NCBI GenBank assembly: GCA_965228065.1
Contig: OZ245788.1
Location: 2,108,001-2,172,000 of the forward strand
Direction of reading: 5' to 3'
DNA from: Sphingobium_A sp965228065
GTDB taxonomy: Bacteria > Pseudomonadota > Alphaproteobacteria > Sphingomonadales > Sphingomonadaceae
Length of the DNA stretch: 64,000 bases
Of this stretch, positions 33,664-42,982 are shown one piece after another. A program made the position numbers and the translations under genes. Under the pieces are notes generated by a model. It was not told where the DNA came from and did not search any database. It saw nothing but the letters and a program-made list of their open reading frames with translations. Position 1 is the stretch's first letter. The number at the start of each line of letters is the position of its first letter.

Positions 33664-34080
33664 TTATTTCGGGACGGTCGCGCGCGCTTCCTGGCCATCG
33701 CCTTCGGGCGCGGCGATGATGTCGCGGGTCACGGCGCCCTTGTCGACGACGTCGGTCTTCGGATCGCCCACGTCCGAACGGATGCCCGGCGAAGCGTGGG
33801 TGCCGCCAGCCTGGCTGACGACGCCGCTTTCCGCCGCGCTACGCGCTGCCGGGCCGCCGAACATCGCCTGAAGCGCCTGAGTGCTCGAATCCGCTTCCGA
33901 TGCGCGCGGGGCGCCGGGGGCGGGGGGTAGCAGCGCGAAATCGGGCGGAATCACCAACGGCGCATTGCGGGTGACCGCAAACTCGTCGGGACGCTCACGA
34001 TCGAGATACCCGCTCGATCCGCATGCGGACAGGCCGGCCAAGGCCATCCCCAAAATCGCGATCAATGCCGGCTTACGCAT
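33664..34080 (-). CDS. DUF3035-type lipoprotein
   Basis: 138 residues from the ATG at 34080. Signal peptide with lipobox LSAC (Cys20), then YLDRERPDEFAVTRNAPLVIPPDFALLPPAPGAPR, the hallmark of the DUF3035 family found next to lspA in alphaproteobacteria. The rest is disordered. It overlaps the lspA end by eight bases, so both are translated together. The function is unknown; an outer-membrane assembly role has been suggested for relatives. LspA next door would process its own signal. Confidence 0.85.
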   Translation of the reverse strand: MRKPALIAILGMALAGLSACGSSGYLDRERPDEFAVTRNAPLVIPPDFALLPPAPGAPRASEADSSTQALQAMFGGPAARSAAESGVVSQAGGTHASPGIRSDVGDPKTDVVDKGAVTRDIIAAPEGDGQEARATVPK

Positions 34081-34603
34081 CCACAGTCTCCGTACCTTTC
34101 GCTGCATCCCCGGTCGTGTCGCGCATCAGCAGCGCGCGGACCAGCAGGGTGAGCACGCCGATGGTAATAGCAGCATCGGCGACGTTGAAAATCAAAAAGG
34201 GACGGATCTCGCCGAAATGGAGATCCGCGAAATCGACGACATAGCCCAGTCGGCTGCGATCGACGATATTGCCGAGCGCGCCGCCCAGCACCAGCCCGAG
34301 CCCGAGAATGTCGGCACGGCGCTTTTCCTTCCACATCCAGGCGACCACACCGACGCTGAGTCCGACGGTCAGCGCAACCAGCCCCCAGCGCATCACGTCG
34401 GTGCTGGCATGGAGGAAACCCATGGAGACGCCGTAATTGCGCGTGTAGGTCAGGTTGAAGAAGGGCAGGAGTTCGATCGACTTGCCATAGTCATCCACGC
34501 CCAGCGGACCAGTCACGACATATTTGACGATCTGGTCGGCGATGAGGATCGCGAATGCCAGGATCAGGCCGAGACGGCGATGGGAGTGGATGCCGGGTGT
34601 CAT
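34073..34603 (-). CDS. lspA: Lipoprotein signal peptidase
   Basis: 176 residues, four membrane helices. The catalytic aspartates lie in GGALGNIVDRSRLGYVVDFADLHF and FNVADAAITIG. The conserved NxGxxFG box appears as RNYGVSMGFL, slightly unusual. It cleaves the signal of diacylated prolipoproteins at the inner membrane. It lies four bases after ileS and before the DUF3035 lipoprotein, in the common order ribF-ileS-lspA. Confidence 0.96.
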   Translation of the reverse strand: MTPGIHSHRRLGLILAFAILIADQIVKYVVTGPLGVDDYGKSIELLPFFNLTYTRNYGVSMGFLHASTDVMRWGLVALTVGLSVGVVAWMWKEKRRADILGLGLVLGGALGNIVDRSRLGYVVDFADLHFGEIRPFLIFNVADAAITIGVLTLLVRALLMRDTTGDAAKGTETVDA

Positions 34604-34607
34604 CGGT

Positions 34608-37427
34608 TCATCCCTTTACCACGGTATCGCAGCGTGCGCACAGATCGCCGTCTTCTACAACCTCGGGCAGATGGCGCCAGCAACGGCCGCATTTCGACTT
34701 TTCAGTGCGCTCCACGGCAACCGCGTCACCCTCAGCGACGCTGGCGACGATGCAGATCTCGGCAAAGTCCGCGGCGGACAATCCGGCCAGATCAGGCACG
34801 ATCACTTCGGCCTCCAGGCTGGAACGCACGACCTTCTCGCGGCGCAGCGGCTCGATCGCCTCGGTGACGCTCTCGCGCCGTGCGCGTACGGCCTGCCATT
34901 TCTCGCCCAGCGCGGCATCCGCCCAGCCGGCGTCGACCTCAGGCCAGACCAGCATGTGCACCGATGCATTCTCGTCGGGGAAACGGCTCTGCCAGACTTC
35001 CTCGGACGTGAACGGGATGATCGGCGTCGCATAGCGGACCAGCGCGTGGAACAACGTGTCGAGCACGGTGCGATAGGCCCGGCGCTTCACGTCCGACGGC
35101 GCGTCGCAATAGAGGCTGTCCTTGCGGATATCGAAGAAGAAGGCCGAAAGGTCCTCGTTCGCGAAATCGGTCAGCGCGCGGATATAGCGGTTGAACTCGA
35201 AGCCGTCGGTGGCGGCGCGCAGGTCCGCATCGAGAGTCGCGAGCAGGTGCAGCGCATAGCGCTCCAGTTCCGGCATGTCCGCGACCGGAACCGCCTCCGC
35301 CGGCGTATAGCCGTCGAGTGCGCCGAGCAGGTAGCGGAAGGTGTTGCGGAGCTTGCGATACGCATCCGACGTGCCGGCCAGGATCTCCTTGCCGATGCGG
35401 ACGTCCTCGAAATAATCGACCGATGCGACCCACATGCGCAGGATATCCGCGCCGCTCTCGCCGATGATCTTCAGCGGATCCTCGACGTTGCCGGTCGACT
35501 TGGACATCTTCTTGCCCTGGCCATCGAGCGCGAAGCCATGCGTCAGCACCGCATCATAGGGCGCTCGCCCGCGCGTGCCGCTCGATTCGAGCAGCGACGA
35601 CTGGAACCAGCCGCGATGCTGGTCGGACCCCTCGACATACAGATTGGCGCGAACGCCTTCGCCGTAACGCTGCTCGACGACGAATGCGTGGGTCGATCCG
35701 CTGTCGAACCAGACGTCGAGAATGTCGGTGATCACCTCATAGTCGGCGAGATCGTAATCCGATCCGAGCAGCACCTGGTGATCGGCCTGATACCAGGCAT
35801 CGGCGCCGCCGGCCTCGAACGCCGCGACGATGCGCGCGTTGACCTGTGCGTCGACCAGATATTCGCCGCTCTGGCGATGGACGTAGAGTGCGATCGGCAC
35901 GCCCCAGGCGCGCTGACGGCTGATCACCCAGTCGGGGCGACCCTCGACCATCGCGTTGATGCGGTTGCGCGATTTCTCGGGCACCCAGCGGGTCTGTGCG
36001 ATCGCGTCGATCGCGATTTCGCGTAACGTGGCGCCATTGCCCTGCGCATGGCCGCGCACATCCTTGTTCACGTCGAGTTCGACGATGGGCGCGGATGCGC
36101 TGCCGGTCTGGGGACGATCCATCGGGATGAACCATTGCGGCGTGCAGCGGAAGATGATCTTCGCTTTGGACCGCCAGCTATGCGGATAGCTGTGCGTGAA
36201 ATCGTCGGAGGCGGCGAGCAGTGCGCCCGCTTCGCGCAGATCGTTGCAGATCGGTCCGTCGCTGGCGACGAACTTCTTGTTGATCACGCTGCCCTGGCCG
36301 CCCAGCCACAGCCAGTCGTCGCGGTACATGCCTGCACCGTCGACCGCGAAGACCGGATCGATGCCGTTGGCCTTACACAGCAGGAAATCGTCCTCGCCAT
36401 GGTCGGGTGACATGTGGACCAGGCCCGTACCCGCGTCGGTCGTGACGAAGTCGCCCGCCAGGAAGGGGCGGGGCTTGGCGAAGAAGCCGCCGAGATGGTG
36501 CATCGGGTGGCGGGCGATCGTGCCTGCCAGATCCGATCCCTTGATCGGTGTCGTGGCGACAAGCGTCAGGCCCGTCCGCTTCTGGAAGGTTTCCAGCAGT
36601 TCCTCGGCGATCAGGAATCGCGATGACGAGTCCGATGCCGTGTAGAGGCTGTACTGGATGTCTGGTCCATAGGACAAAGCCTGGTTGACCGGGATCGTCC
36701 AGGGCGTGGTCGTCCAGACGACCGCATGGGCACCGACCAGTTCGGGTATCGCGCTTTCGACGATCTCGAACGCGACGTCGATCTGCGTCGAGACGATGTC
36801 CTCATATTCGACCTCGGCCTCGGCGAGCGCGGTCTTTTCGACCGGCGACCACATCACCGGCTTGGCGCCGCGATAGAGCTGGCCGGTCTCGGCGAACTTC
36901 AGCAGTTCGCCGACGATCGCGGCCTCGGCCTCGAACTTCATGGTGAGGTACGGATCGCCCCAGTCGCCCATGACGCCCAGCCGCTCGAACTGTGCGCGCT
37001 GCACCGCGACCCATTTTTCGGCATAGGCGCGGCATTCCGCGCGGAATTCGGCGGGGGGAACCTCGTCCTTGTTCAGCTTCTTCTTGCGATATTCCTCCTC
37101 GATCTTCCATTCGATCGGAAGGCCGTGGCAATCCCAGCCCGGAACATAGGGCGCGTCCTTGCCCAGCAGCGACTGGCTGCGGACGACGATGTCCTTCAGC
37201 ACCTTGTTCATCGCATGGCCCATATGGATGTCGCCATTGGCGTAGGGCGGGCCGTCATGCAGGATGAAGCGCTCGCTGCCGGCGCGTTGCGCGCGGAGCT
37301 GGCCGTAAAGGTCCATCTTCTCCCAGCGTTCCAGAATCGACGGCTCCTTCTGGGCCAGTCCGGCTTTCATGGGGAAGTCGGTCTTCGGCAGGAAGACGGT
37401 GTCGCGATAGTCGGTTTTTTCAGTCAT
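34608..37427 (-). CDS. ileS: Isoleucyl-tRNA synthetase
   Basis: 939 residues from the ATG at 37427. Class I motifs: HIGH as HMGH in PPYANGDIHMGHAMNK (residues 60-75) and KMSKS in GKKMSKSTGN; an editing domain is in between. The C-terminal zinc site is CGRCWRHLP ... DLCARCDTVV. It charges tRNA-Ile and edits valine. Located between ribF and lspA. Confidence 0.98.
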   Translation of the reverse strand: MTEKTDYRDTVFLPKTDFPMKAGLAQKEPSILERWEKMDLYGQLRAQRAGSERFILHDGPPYANGDIHMGHAMNKVLKDIVVRSQSLLGKDAPYVPGWDCHGLPIEWKIEEEYRKKKLNKDEVPPAEFRAECRAYAEKWVAVQRAQFERLGVMGDWGDPYLTMKFEAEAAIVGELLKFAETGQLYRGAKPVMWSPVEKTALAEAEVEYEDIVSTQIDVAFEIVESAIPELVGAHAVVWTTTPWTIPVNQALSYGPDIQYSLYTASDSSSRFLIAEELLETFQKRTGLTLVATTPIKGSDLAGTIARHPMHHLGGFFAKPRPFLAGDFVTTDAGTGLVHMSPDHGEDDFLLCKANGIDPVFAVDGAGMYRDDWLWLGGQGSVINKKFVASDGPICNDLREAGALLAASDDFTHSYPHSWRSKAKIIFRCTPQWFIPMDRPQTGSASAPIVELDVNKDVRGHAQGNGATLREIAIDAIAQTRWVPEKSRNRINAMVEGRPDWVISRQRAWGVPIALYVHRQSGEYLVDAQVNARIVAAFEAGGADAWYQADHQVLLGSDYDLADYEVITDILDVWFDSGSTHAFVVEQRYGEGVRANLYVEGSDQHRGWFQSSLLESSGTRGRAPYDAVLTHGFALDGQGKKMSKSTGNVEDPLKIIGESGADILRMWVASVDYFEDVRIGKEILAGTSDAYRKLRNTFRYLLGALDGYTPAEAVPVADMPELERYALHLLATLDADLRAATDGFEFNRYIRALTDFANEDLSAFFFDIRKDSLYCDAPSDVKRRAYRTVLDTLFHALVRYATPIIPFTSEEVWQSRFPDENASVHMLVWPEVDAGWADAALGEKWQAVRARRESVTEAIEPLRREKVVRSSLEAEVIVPDLAGLSAADFAEICIVASVAEGDAVAVERTEKSKCGRCWRHLPEVVEDGDLCARCDTVVKG

Positions 37428-37523
37428 ATCGGGCGGCTGCTTAGCTGAGGAGAGGAAGCGGGGAAAGAAAATCCTCCCGGAGTGGGGAGCGGTCAGGGGC
37501 GGGGCTCGGTGCATGACCCCTCC

Positions 37524-37560
37524 ACCATGCTGCGCATGGTCCCCCTCCCCTTCAGGGGGG
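37524..37560. repeat. Hairpin repeat between ribF and ileS
   Basis: ACCATGC-TGC-GCATGGT is a perfect 7-bp stem (37524-37540) embedded in CCCCTCC...CCCCCTCCCC, followed by AGGGGGG that can pair with CCCCCT. The wording resembles a dispersed intergenic repeat of sphingomonads. It lies in the gap between two minus-strand genes. Confidence 0.55.
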
Positions 37561-37563
37561 ATC

Positions 37564-38487
37564 TTAGGGTGTCAGGATTTCTCGGGCGGCTTCGCAGTCC
37601 CGCTCGATCTGCGCGACCAACGGTTCGATCGCGTCGAACTTCATCTCGTCACGCAGGAAATGGATCAATTCGACCTCGATCACCTGGCCGTACAGGCTCT
37701 CGTTGAAATCGAAGAAATAGGGTTCGAGCAGTTCCTTCGGCGGGTCGAATGTGGGGCGGATGCCCAGATTGGCAACGCCGTCGAGCAACCGGCCATCGGC
37801 CAGGCGGCCCCGCACCGCATAGATGCCGTAGCGGGGGCGGAGATAGGGGCCCAGTGCGATATTGGCGGTCGGGTAGCCGATGGTGCGGCCAAGCTTGTCG
37901 CCATCGATCACTATGCCCTGGATAGCGAAGGGGCGGGTCAGCAGATGCGCGGCCGCCATGCAGTCGCCGGCCTGCAGCGCCTCGCGGATGCGGCTGGATG
38001 AGACTGGCGCGCCGTCCAGGCTGACCGGACCGACCGTCTCCGCGATCATGCCCAACGCTGCGCCGAGCTGGGCGAGGGTGGTGACGTTGCCGCTGCGCCC
38101 CTTGCCGAAGGTGAAATCCTGGCCGGTCACCACCGCGGCTGCGCCGATATCCTTGACGAGAATCTCCGCGAAATCCTCTGCGCTTTTCGCGGCAAGCGCG
38201 GCGTCGAAGGTGAAGACGAGCATCGCGTCGGCCCCCGCTTCGGCAAAGAGCCGTTCGCGCTGCTCGAGCGTGGTCAGGCGGAATGGCGCGGCGTCGGGCC
38301 GGAAGAATCGCACGGGATGCGGATCGAAGGTCGCGACGAGCACCGGCCGTCCCTCGGCGCGTGCACGCGCCACGGCACGGCCAACCACGGCCTGATGGCC
38401 GAGGTGGAATCCGTCGAAATTGCCCAGCGCGATCACGCCCCCGCGATATCGTTCGGGAACGGGGCGCTCACCCGAAAGCCGCTCCAT
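37564..38487 (-). CDS. ribF: Riboflavin kinase / FAD synthetase
   Basis: 307 residues from the ATG at 38487; a TTG at 38523 would add 12. The N-terminal FAD synthetase domain has ALGNFDGFHLGHQAVV and SSSRIREALQAGD; the C-terminal riboflavin kinase domain has GRTIGYPTANI and LYGQVIEVELIHFLRDE. It makes FMN and FAD from riboflavin. Head of ribF-ileS-lspA-DUF3035, though a 136-base gap with a hairpin follows it. Confidence 0.96.
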   Translation of the reverse strand: MERLSGERPVPERYRGGVIALGNFDGFHLGHQAVVGRAVARARAEGRPVLVATFDPHPVRFFRPDAAPFRLTTLEQRERLFAEAGADAMLVFTFDAALAAKSAEDFAEILVKDIGAAAVVTGQDFTFGKGRSGNVTTLAQLGAALGMIAETVGPVSLDGAPVSSSRIREALQAGDCMAAAHLLTRPFAIQGIVIDGDKLGRTIGYPTANIALGPYLRPRYGIYAVRGRLADGRLLDGVANLGIRPTFDPPKELLEPYFFDFNESLYGQVIEVELIHFLRDEMKFDAIEPLVAQIERDCEAAREILTP

Positions 38488-38547
38488 CAGCCGGCCTGTA
38501 GCGATGCGCGTAGCGGCGAGCAATGGCCTGCCGGGGGCAGGGCCGGG

Positions 38548-39726
38548 TTATGCCGCAGGACGGGGGGCGAGCCCCTGGGTCAGCAGGCGCAGTATGTTGC
38601 CGCCCATCACCGCGCGGATCTCGTCATCGGTGAAGCCGCGATCGGCCAGTGCCTGGGTGATCTCGACAAGCTGGCTGGTGTCCCAGCGCGTCGTGACCGC
38701 GCCGTCGAAATCGCTGCCCAATCCGACATGCTGGATGCCGACAAGATCGCGGACATACGCGATGGCCGTGGCAACGGCTTTGGCGCTGGTGTCGCAGATC
38801 GCGCCGTCCCAATAACCGATGCCGACGACGCCACCCGTGCGTGCGACGCCCCGAATCTCATCATCGGTCAGGTTGCGATTGACCTTGCACGTCGCCTGTA
38901 CGCCACCATGGCTGGAAACGACGGGCCGCGTGGCCATCGCCAATATCTCGGCGACCGCCGTGTGGCTGGCATGCGCGATGTCGACGACCATGCCGCGTGC
39001 CTCCATCATGCCCACGACCTGCCGGCCAAGCGGGGTAAGTCCGCCCTTTTTCAGCCCGTGCATCGACCCGGCAAGCTCGTTGTCGAAGAAATGGGCGAGA
39101 CCCGCCATGCGGAATCCGGCCTTGTACAATATGTCGAGATTCTCGGCCTTGCCCTCCAGATTCTGCAGGCCCTCGACAGAGAGCAGTGCGCCGGTGACGG
39201 GGCCGCCGGCACGGCGATCGGCAAGCAGGCGGGTGACGTCGTCGCCCGAACGGATGATGCGCAGCCGCCCGCCGGATTTCCGCTCGACCCGGCCGAGCTT
39301 TTGCGAATGCCACAGCGAGCGTTGCAGCAGCGAAGTCCAGGTGCGCGGCGGCTGGAGCTGGGCGACGGTCAGCAGCGTGATATTGTCGGTATCGGCGCCA
39401 TTGGCGTCGTAATTCTGGTTCTTGGGGGTCTTGGTGACCGACGAGAAGACCTGAAGTGCGACATTGCCCGCTTCCAGCCGGGCCAGATCGACCTGGCCCT
39501 GGCTGCTCGCGTCGGCCAGGCTGCGGTTCCACATCAGCGTATCGGCATGAAGATCGGCGATCTGCAGCGATTTGTGGAGCGATGCGGTGTGCGCCGAAAT
39601 CTCGGGCAGCGGGCCCGGCACGACCTTGTTCATGCTGCGCTCGATCATGCCCGGTGCAAGCACGAAGAAAGCGATTGCCGCGACGATGAGGAAAGCGGCG
39701 AACCCAAGCCCGACGCGACGCTTCAT
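38548..39726 (-). CDS. Membrane dipeptidase (peptidase family M19)
   Basis: 392 residues. An N-terminal membrane anchor or signal (VGLGFAAFLIVAAIAFFVL) precedes a TIM-barrel dipeptidase: first zinc ligands in IADLHADTLMWNRS, the bridging Glu in LLSVEGLQNLEG, His in VDIAHAS and SSHGGV, and LGSDFDGAV. It hydrolyses dipeptides, often with D-residues, on the periplasmic side. Its ATG overlaps the folA stop as ATGA, so it is in one operon with folA and probably thyA. Confidence 0.92.
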   Translation of the reverse strand: MKRRVGLGFAAFLIVAAIAFFVLAPGMIERSMNKVVPGPLPEISAHTASLHKSLQIADLHADTLMWNRSLADASSQGQVDLARLEAGNVALQVFSSVTKTPKNQNYDANGADTDNITLLTVAQLQPPRTWTSLLQRSLWHSQKLGRVERKSGGRLRIIRSGDDVTRLLADRRAGGPVTGALLSVEGLQNLEGKAENLDILYKAGFRMAGLAHFFDNELAGSMHGLKKGGLTPLGRQVVGMMEARGMVVDIAHASHTAVAEILAMATRPVVSSHGGVQATCKVNRNLTDDEIRGVARTGGVVGIGYWDGAICDTSAKAVATAIAYVRDLVGIQHVGLGSDFDGAVTTRWDTSQLVEITQALADRGFTDDEIRAVMGGNILRLLTQGLAPRPAA

Positions 39727-40211
39727 CCGCGCACCAATGTCACGAAACTATAGGCGGGGCGGTCGCCTTCGGCCTCATGCCGCTCGCGGCGCAATTCGCG
39801 CCAGTCAGCCCCCGGATAATCGATCATGGCGTCCCCCACGGCATCCAGATGAACTTCGGTGAGCTCGATCCTGTCGGCACGCGGCAGGAAGAGCGTGTAG
39901 ATTTCGGCGCCGCCGATCACGGAGACGTGCGGTGCATTGGCAAGCTTCAGCGCTTCGTCGACCGATGCGGCGGGCTCAGCCCCGTCCTCCTGCCAGTCGG
40001 GATCGCGTGTCAGCACGATATGGCGGCGACCGGGCAGCAGGCCGGGCAGGCTGTCGAAGGTCTTGCGCCCCATGATCATGGGTGCCTCGACGGTCAGCGA
40101 CTTGAAGCGACGCAGATCGGCGGGAAGGTGCCAGGGAAGCGCGCCGTCACGTCCGATGACGCCGTTATCGGCGCGCGCCAGGATCAGGATGATCTCGGGA
40201 TGAGCGGTCAC
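39723..40211 (-). CDS. folA: Dihydrofolate reductase
   Basis: 162 residues. ILILARADNGVIGRDGALPWHLPADLRRFKSLT with the catalytic Asp, IMGRKTFDSLPG (NADPH site) and VIGGAEIYTLFLPRADRIELTEV. Reduces dihydrofolate to tetrahydrofolate with NADPH. It lies 47 bases after thyA on the same strand, the classic thyA-folA pair, since thymidylate synthase makes dihydrofolate. Confidence 0.97.
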   Translation of the reverse strand: MTAHPEIILILARADNGVIGRDGALPWHLPADLRRFKSLTVEAPMIMGRKTFDSLPGLLPGRRHIVLTRDPDWQEDGAEPAASVDEALKLANAPHVSVIGGAEIYTLFLPRADRIELTEVHLDAVGDAMIDYPGADWRELRRERHEAEGDRPAYSFVTLVRG

Positions 40212-40258
40212 GCTGCGACAGGCCCGGACGGCATAGGGTGAAAATGGCGTGGCACCCG

Positions 40259-41053
40259 CTAGACCGCCACCGGCGCCTTGATATGGGCATGCGGTTCGTA
40301 GCCGACGATCTCGAAATCCTCATATTCATACGCATCGATCGAATCGGGCGTGCGCAGGATGTGCAGCGCGGGCAGGGGGCGTGGATCGCGGGCAAGCTGC
40401 TCGCGGGCCTGGTCGAGATGGTTGAGATAAAGATGGGTGTCGCCGCCCGTCCAGACGAAGGTGCCCGGCTTCAGTCCGCACTGGTCGGCAAGCATATGGG
40501 TCAGCAGCGCATAGCTGGCGATGTTGAACGGAACGCCCAGGAAAACGTCGGCGCTGCGTTGATAGAGCTGCAGGTTGAGCCGACCGTCGGCGACCTGGGT
40601 CTGGAACAGACAATGGCAGGGCGCCAGCGCCATGCGATCGACCTCCCCGGGATTCCATGCCGTGACGATCTGGCGGCGCGAGCCGGGGTTGGAATTGATC
40701 TGCGCGATCAGCGCAGCGATCTGGTCGATATGGCGACCGTCCGCCGTTTCCCAGTCGCGCCACTGCTTGCCATAGACCGGGCCGAGATCGCCATTCTCAT
40801 CGGCCCATTCGTCCCAGATGCTGACGCGATTCTCGTTCAGCCAGCGGGTATTGGTGTCGCCCTTCAGGAACCACAGCAGCTCGTAGATGATCGAGCGCAG
40901 ATGCAGTTTCTTCGTGGTGAGCAGCGGAAAACCCTGAGACAGATCGAAACGCATCTGGTGTCCGAACACCGCAAGCGTCCCGGTGCCGGTGCGGTCGTCC
41001 TGCCGCGTACCTTCGTCGAGGATGTGCTGGAGAAGGTTGAGATAGGGCTGCAT
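40259..41053 (-). CDS. thyA: Thymidylate synthase
   Basis: 264 residues, identical in length to the E. coli enzyme. Catalytic Cys in MALAPCHCLFQ; other signatures are DRTGTGTLAVFGHQMRFDLSQGFPLLTTKKLH, GPVYGKQWRDWE and LYQRSADVFLGVPFNIASYALL. Methylates dUMP with methylene-tetrahydrofolate. Upstream of folA. Confidence 0.98.
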   Translation of the reverse strand: MQPYLNLLQHILDEGTRQDDRTGTGTLAVFGHQMRFDLSQGFPLLTTKKLHLRSIIYELLWFLKGDTNTRWLNENRVSIWDEWADENGDLGPVYGKQWRDWETADGRHIDQIAALIAQINSNPGSRRQIVTAWNPGEVDRMALAPCHCLFQTQVADGRLNLQLYQRSADVFLGVPFNIASYALLTHMLADQCGLKPGTFVWTGGDTHLYLNHLDQAREQLARDPRPLPALHILRTPDSIDAYEYEDFEIVGYEPHAHIKAPVAV

Positions 41054-41112
41054 GTCGGCGACTTATGACCGGGCGGGACGCAGTCGCCAAGCCCTGCTGT
41101 GTATAAGAGTGG

Positions 41113-41802
41113 CTAGCCCTTGCACGGCTTGATCATCTCAGGCTGCGGACGTTCGCCCGTTGCCTCGAATTGCGCGATATAGCCATCGACCGCGGGAAGC
41201 GGGGTATTCTCGACCATCTTGTAGCCGACGGCCGCAAACTCGCAGCTGAGCAGCGCGATCGGCGTGCCGTGATTGCGCGTCGGGCGTTCCGCATCGACCA
41301 CCACGACGCGACCGCGAACACCCAGCGACGGGCGCATGCGCCACAGGAATTCATAGGGTTGCGCGATCTCGTGATACATATGAACCATGAAGATCCGGTC
41401 GAAACTATGCTCGGGCAGTTTGGGGTCGGCGGGTTCGCCAAGCCGGACGCTGACATTGTCGAGTTGTTCGCGGGTCACGCGCGCGGCAAGCGCATCGCGC
41501 ACTTCGGGCACGATGTCTTCGGCAAGCACGCGGCCCTTCTCGCCCACGCGCTGCGCGAGGCGGATGGTATAATAGCCTTCGCCGGCACCGATGTCGGCCA
41601 CGGTCATGCCGGGCTGGATGCCGGCGCGATCCATCACCGTGCCCGATTCGTTGACGCGGTCGCGCGCTTCCTCGGTCGACCAGCGGCTCGCCGTGATCGG
41701 TGCGACCGGGCGGTCCGCCGCCGGGAATATCGGTTCACGCTCCGCAGGCTTGCAGCCCGCGAGCGCGATCAGCAGCAGGGATGTGGAAAGTCTAGTCCAC
41801 AT
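41113..41802 (-). CDS. SAM-dependent methyltransferase with a lipoprotein signal
   Basis: 229 residues from the ATG at 41802, overlapping the prfB end by 11 bases. The N-terminus MWTRLSTSLLLIALAGC has a lipobox with Cys17, so export and lipid attachment are predicted. The mature part is a class I methyltransferase: SGTVMDRAGIQPGMTVADIGAGEGYYTIRLAQRVG (glycine-rich motif I), an acid after strand 2 (VLAEDIVPE), and IFMVHMYHEIAQP (motif IV). A methyltransferase in the periplasm would lack a known SAM supply, so either the signal is not used as such, or the domain has another role. Cys residues are few. Confidence 0.8.
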   Translation of the reverse strand: MWTRLSTSLLLIALAGCKPAEREPIFPAADRPVAPITASRWSTEEARDRVNESGTVMDRAGIQPGMTVADIGAGEGYYTIRLAQRVGEKGRVLAEDIVPEVRDALAARVTREQLDNVSVRLGEPADPKLPEHSFDRIFMVHMYHEIAQPYEFLWRMRPSLGVRGRVVVVDAERPTRNHGTPIALLSCEFAAVGYKMVENTPLPAVDGYIAQFEATGERPQPEMIKPCKG

Positions 41803-42919
41803 CCTCGACCTCGACGGTCTCTCCCGTGACGCGCTGGGAGAGCGCGGCGGCCATGAACGGATCGAGTGCCCCATCGAGCACGTCGTCGGGCGCGGTGGAG
41901 ATGACCCCGGTGCGCAGATCCTTCACCAGCTGATAGGGCTGGAGCACATAGGATCTGATCTGGTGTCCCCAGCCGATCTCGGTCTTGGCGGCATATTCGC
42001 CGCTCGCCACCGCTTCGCGCCGCTGCAGTTCGGCTTCGTAGAGCCGCGCTTTCAGCATGTTCATCGCGGTTGCGCGATTCTTGTGCTGCGAACGGTCGTT
42101 CTGGCTGGCGACGATGATGCCGGTGGGGATGTGGGTCAGGCGGACCGCCGAATCGGTGGTGTTGACGTGCTGGCCACCCGCGCCGGATGCGCGATAGGTG
42201 TCCATCTTGATGTCGCCTTCGTTCACCTCGATGTCGATATTGTCGTCGATCACCGGATAGACCCAGACCGACGAGAAGCTGGTGTGCCGCCGCGCCGACG
42301 AATCATAAGGGCTGATGCGCACCAGCCGGTGAACGCCGCTTTCTGTCTTGGCATAACCATAGGCGTTCTCGCCCTTGATCTGCAGTGTCGCGGATTTGAT
42401 TCCCGCCTGCTCGCCCGCCTGATATTCGACCAGTTCGACCTTGAAGCCGCGCTTCTCCGCCCAACGCTGATACATGCGTTGCAGCATTTCGGCCCAGTCC
42501 TGGCTCTCGGTGCCGCCGGCGCCGGCATGGACTTCCAGATAGGCGTCGTTGCCGTCGGCCTCTCCGGCGAGCAGCGCCTTGATCTTGTCCTCGTCGGCGC
42601 GTGCGGCAAGCGCCGCCAGGCCGGCGACGCCCTCGTCGACCATGGCAGTGTCGCCCTCGGCCTCGGCCATTTCCATCAGTTCGATCGTGTCCGAAAGCTC
42701 GGTCTGGATCGCGCGGGTGGCGGTGATTGCCTCGTCCAGGCGGCGACGCTCGCGCATCACCTCCTGCGCCGCCCTGGGATCGTCCCAGAGCGTCGGATCC
42801 TCGACGCGCGCGTTCAACTCGTCGAGCCGGCGCAGCGCGCGATCCCAGTCCAGGAAGCGGCGGAGCAGCGCGAGCGCGTCGTTGATCTTGTCGGCATGTG
42901 CCTGCGCTTCGGCGCGCAT
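41792..42919 (-). CDS. prfB: Peptide chain release factor 2
   Basis: 375 residues from the ATG at 42919 (TGGAG upstream); an in-frame TTG at 42943 is possible. The GGQ motif is in RASGAGGQHVNTTDSAVRLTH. The stop-codon anticodon-like loop lies in the usual region before it. It ends translation at TGA and TAA. The reading frame is open from the start, so the programmed frameshift of E. coli prfB is absent. Confidence 0.97.
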   Translation of the reverse strand: MRAEAQAHADKINDALALLRRFLDWDRALRRLDELNARVEDPTLWDDPRAAQEVMRERRRLDEAITATRAIQTELSDTIELMEMAEAEGDTAMVDEGVAGLAALAARADEDKIKALLAGEADGNDAYLEVHAGAGGTESQDWAEMLQRMYQRWAEKRGFKVELVEYQAGEQAGIKSATLQIKGENAYGYAKTESGVHRLVRISPYDSSARRHTSFSSVWVYPVIDDNIDIEVNEGDIKMDTYRASGAGGQHVNTTDSAVRLTHIPTGIIVASQNDRSQHKNRATAMNMLKARLYEAELQRREAVASGEYAAKTEIGWGHQIRSYVLQPYQLVKDLRTGVISTAPDDVLDGALDPFMAAALSQRVTGETVEVEDVD

Positions 42920-42982
42920 GTTCGAAACTCCAATGACTGCCAATGACTGGCGGTGTCGTTCGCCTTTAGAAGACGGCGCGGG

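Noticed and set aside
41792..42919. Programmed +1 frameshift in prfB
   Set aside because: The frame is open from the start; no early in-frame TGA exists.
42931..42950. Short tandem duplication CAATGACTG before prfB
   Set aside because: A chance nine-base duplication in a short gap; no effect on the start or ribosome site is evident.
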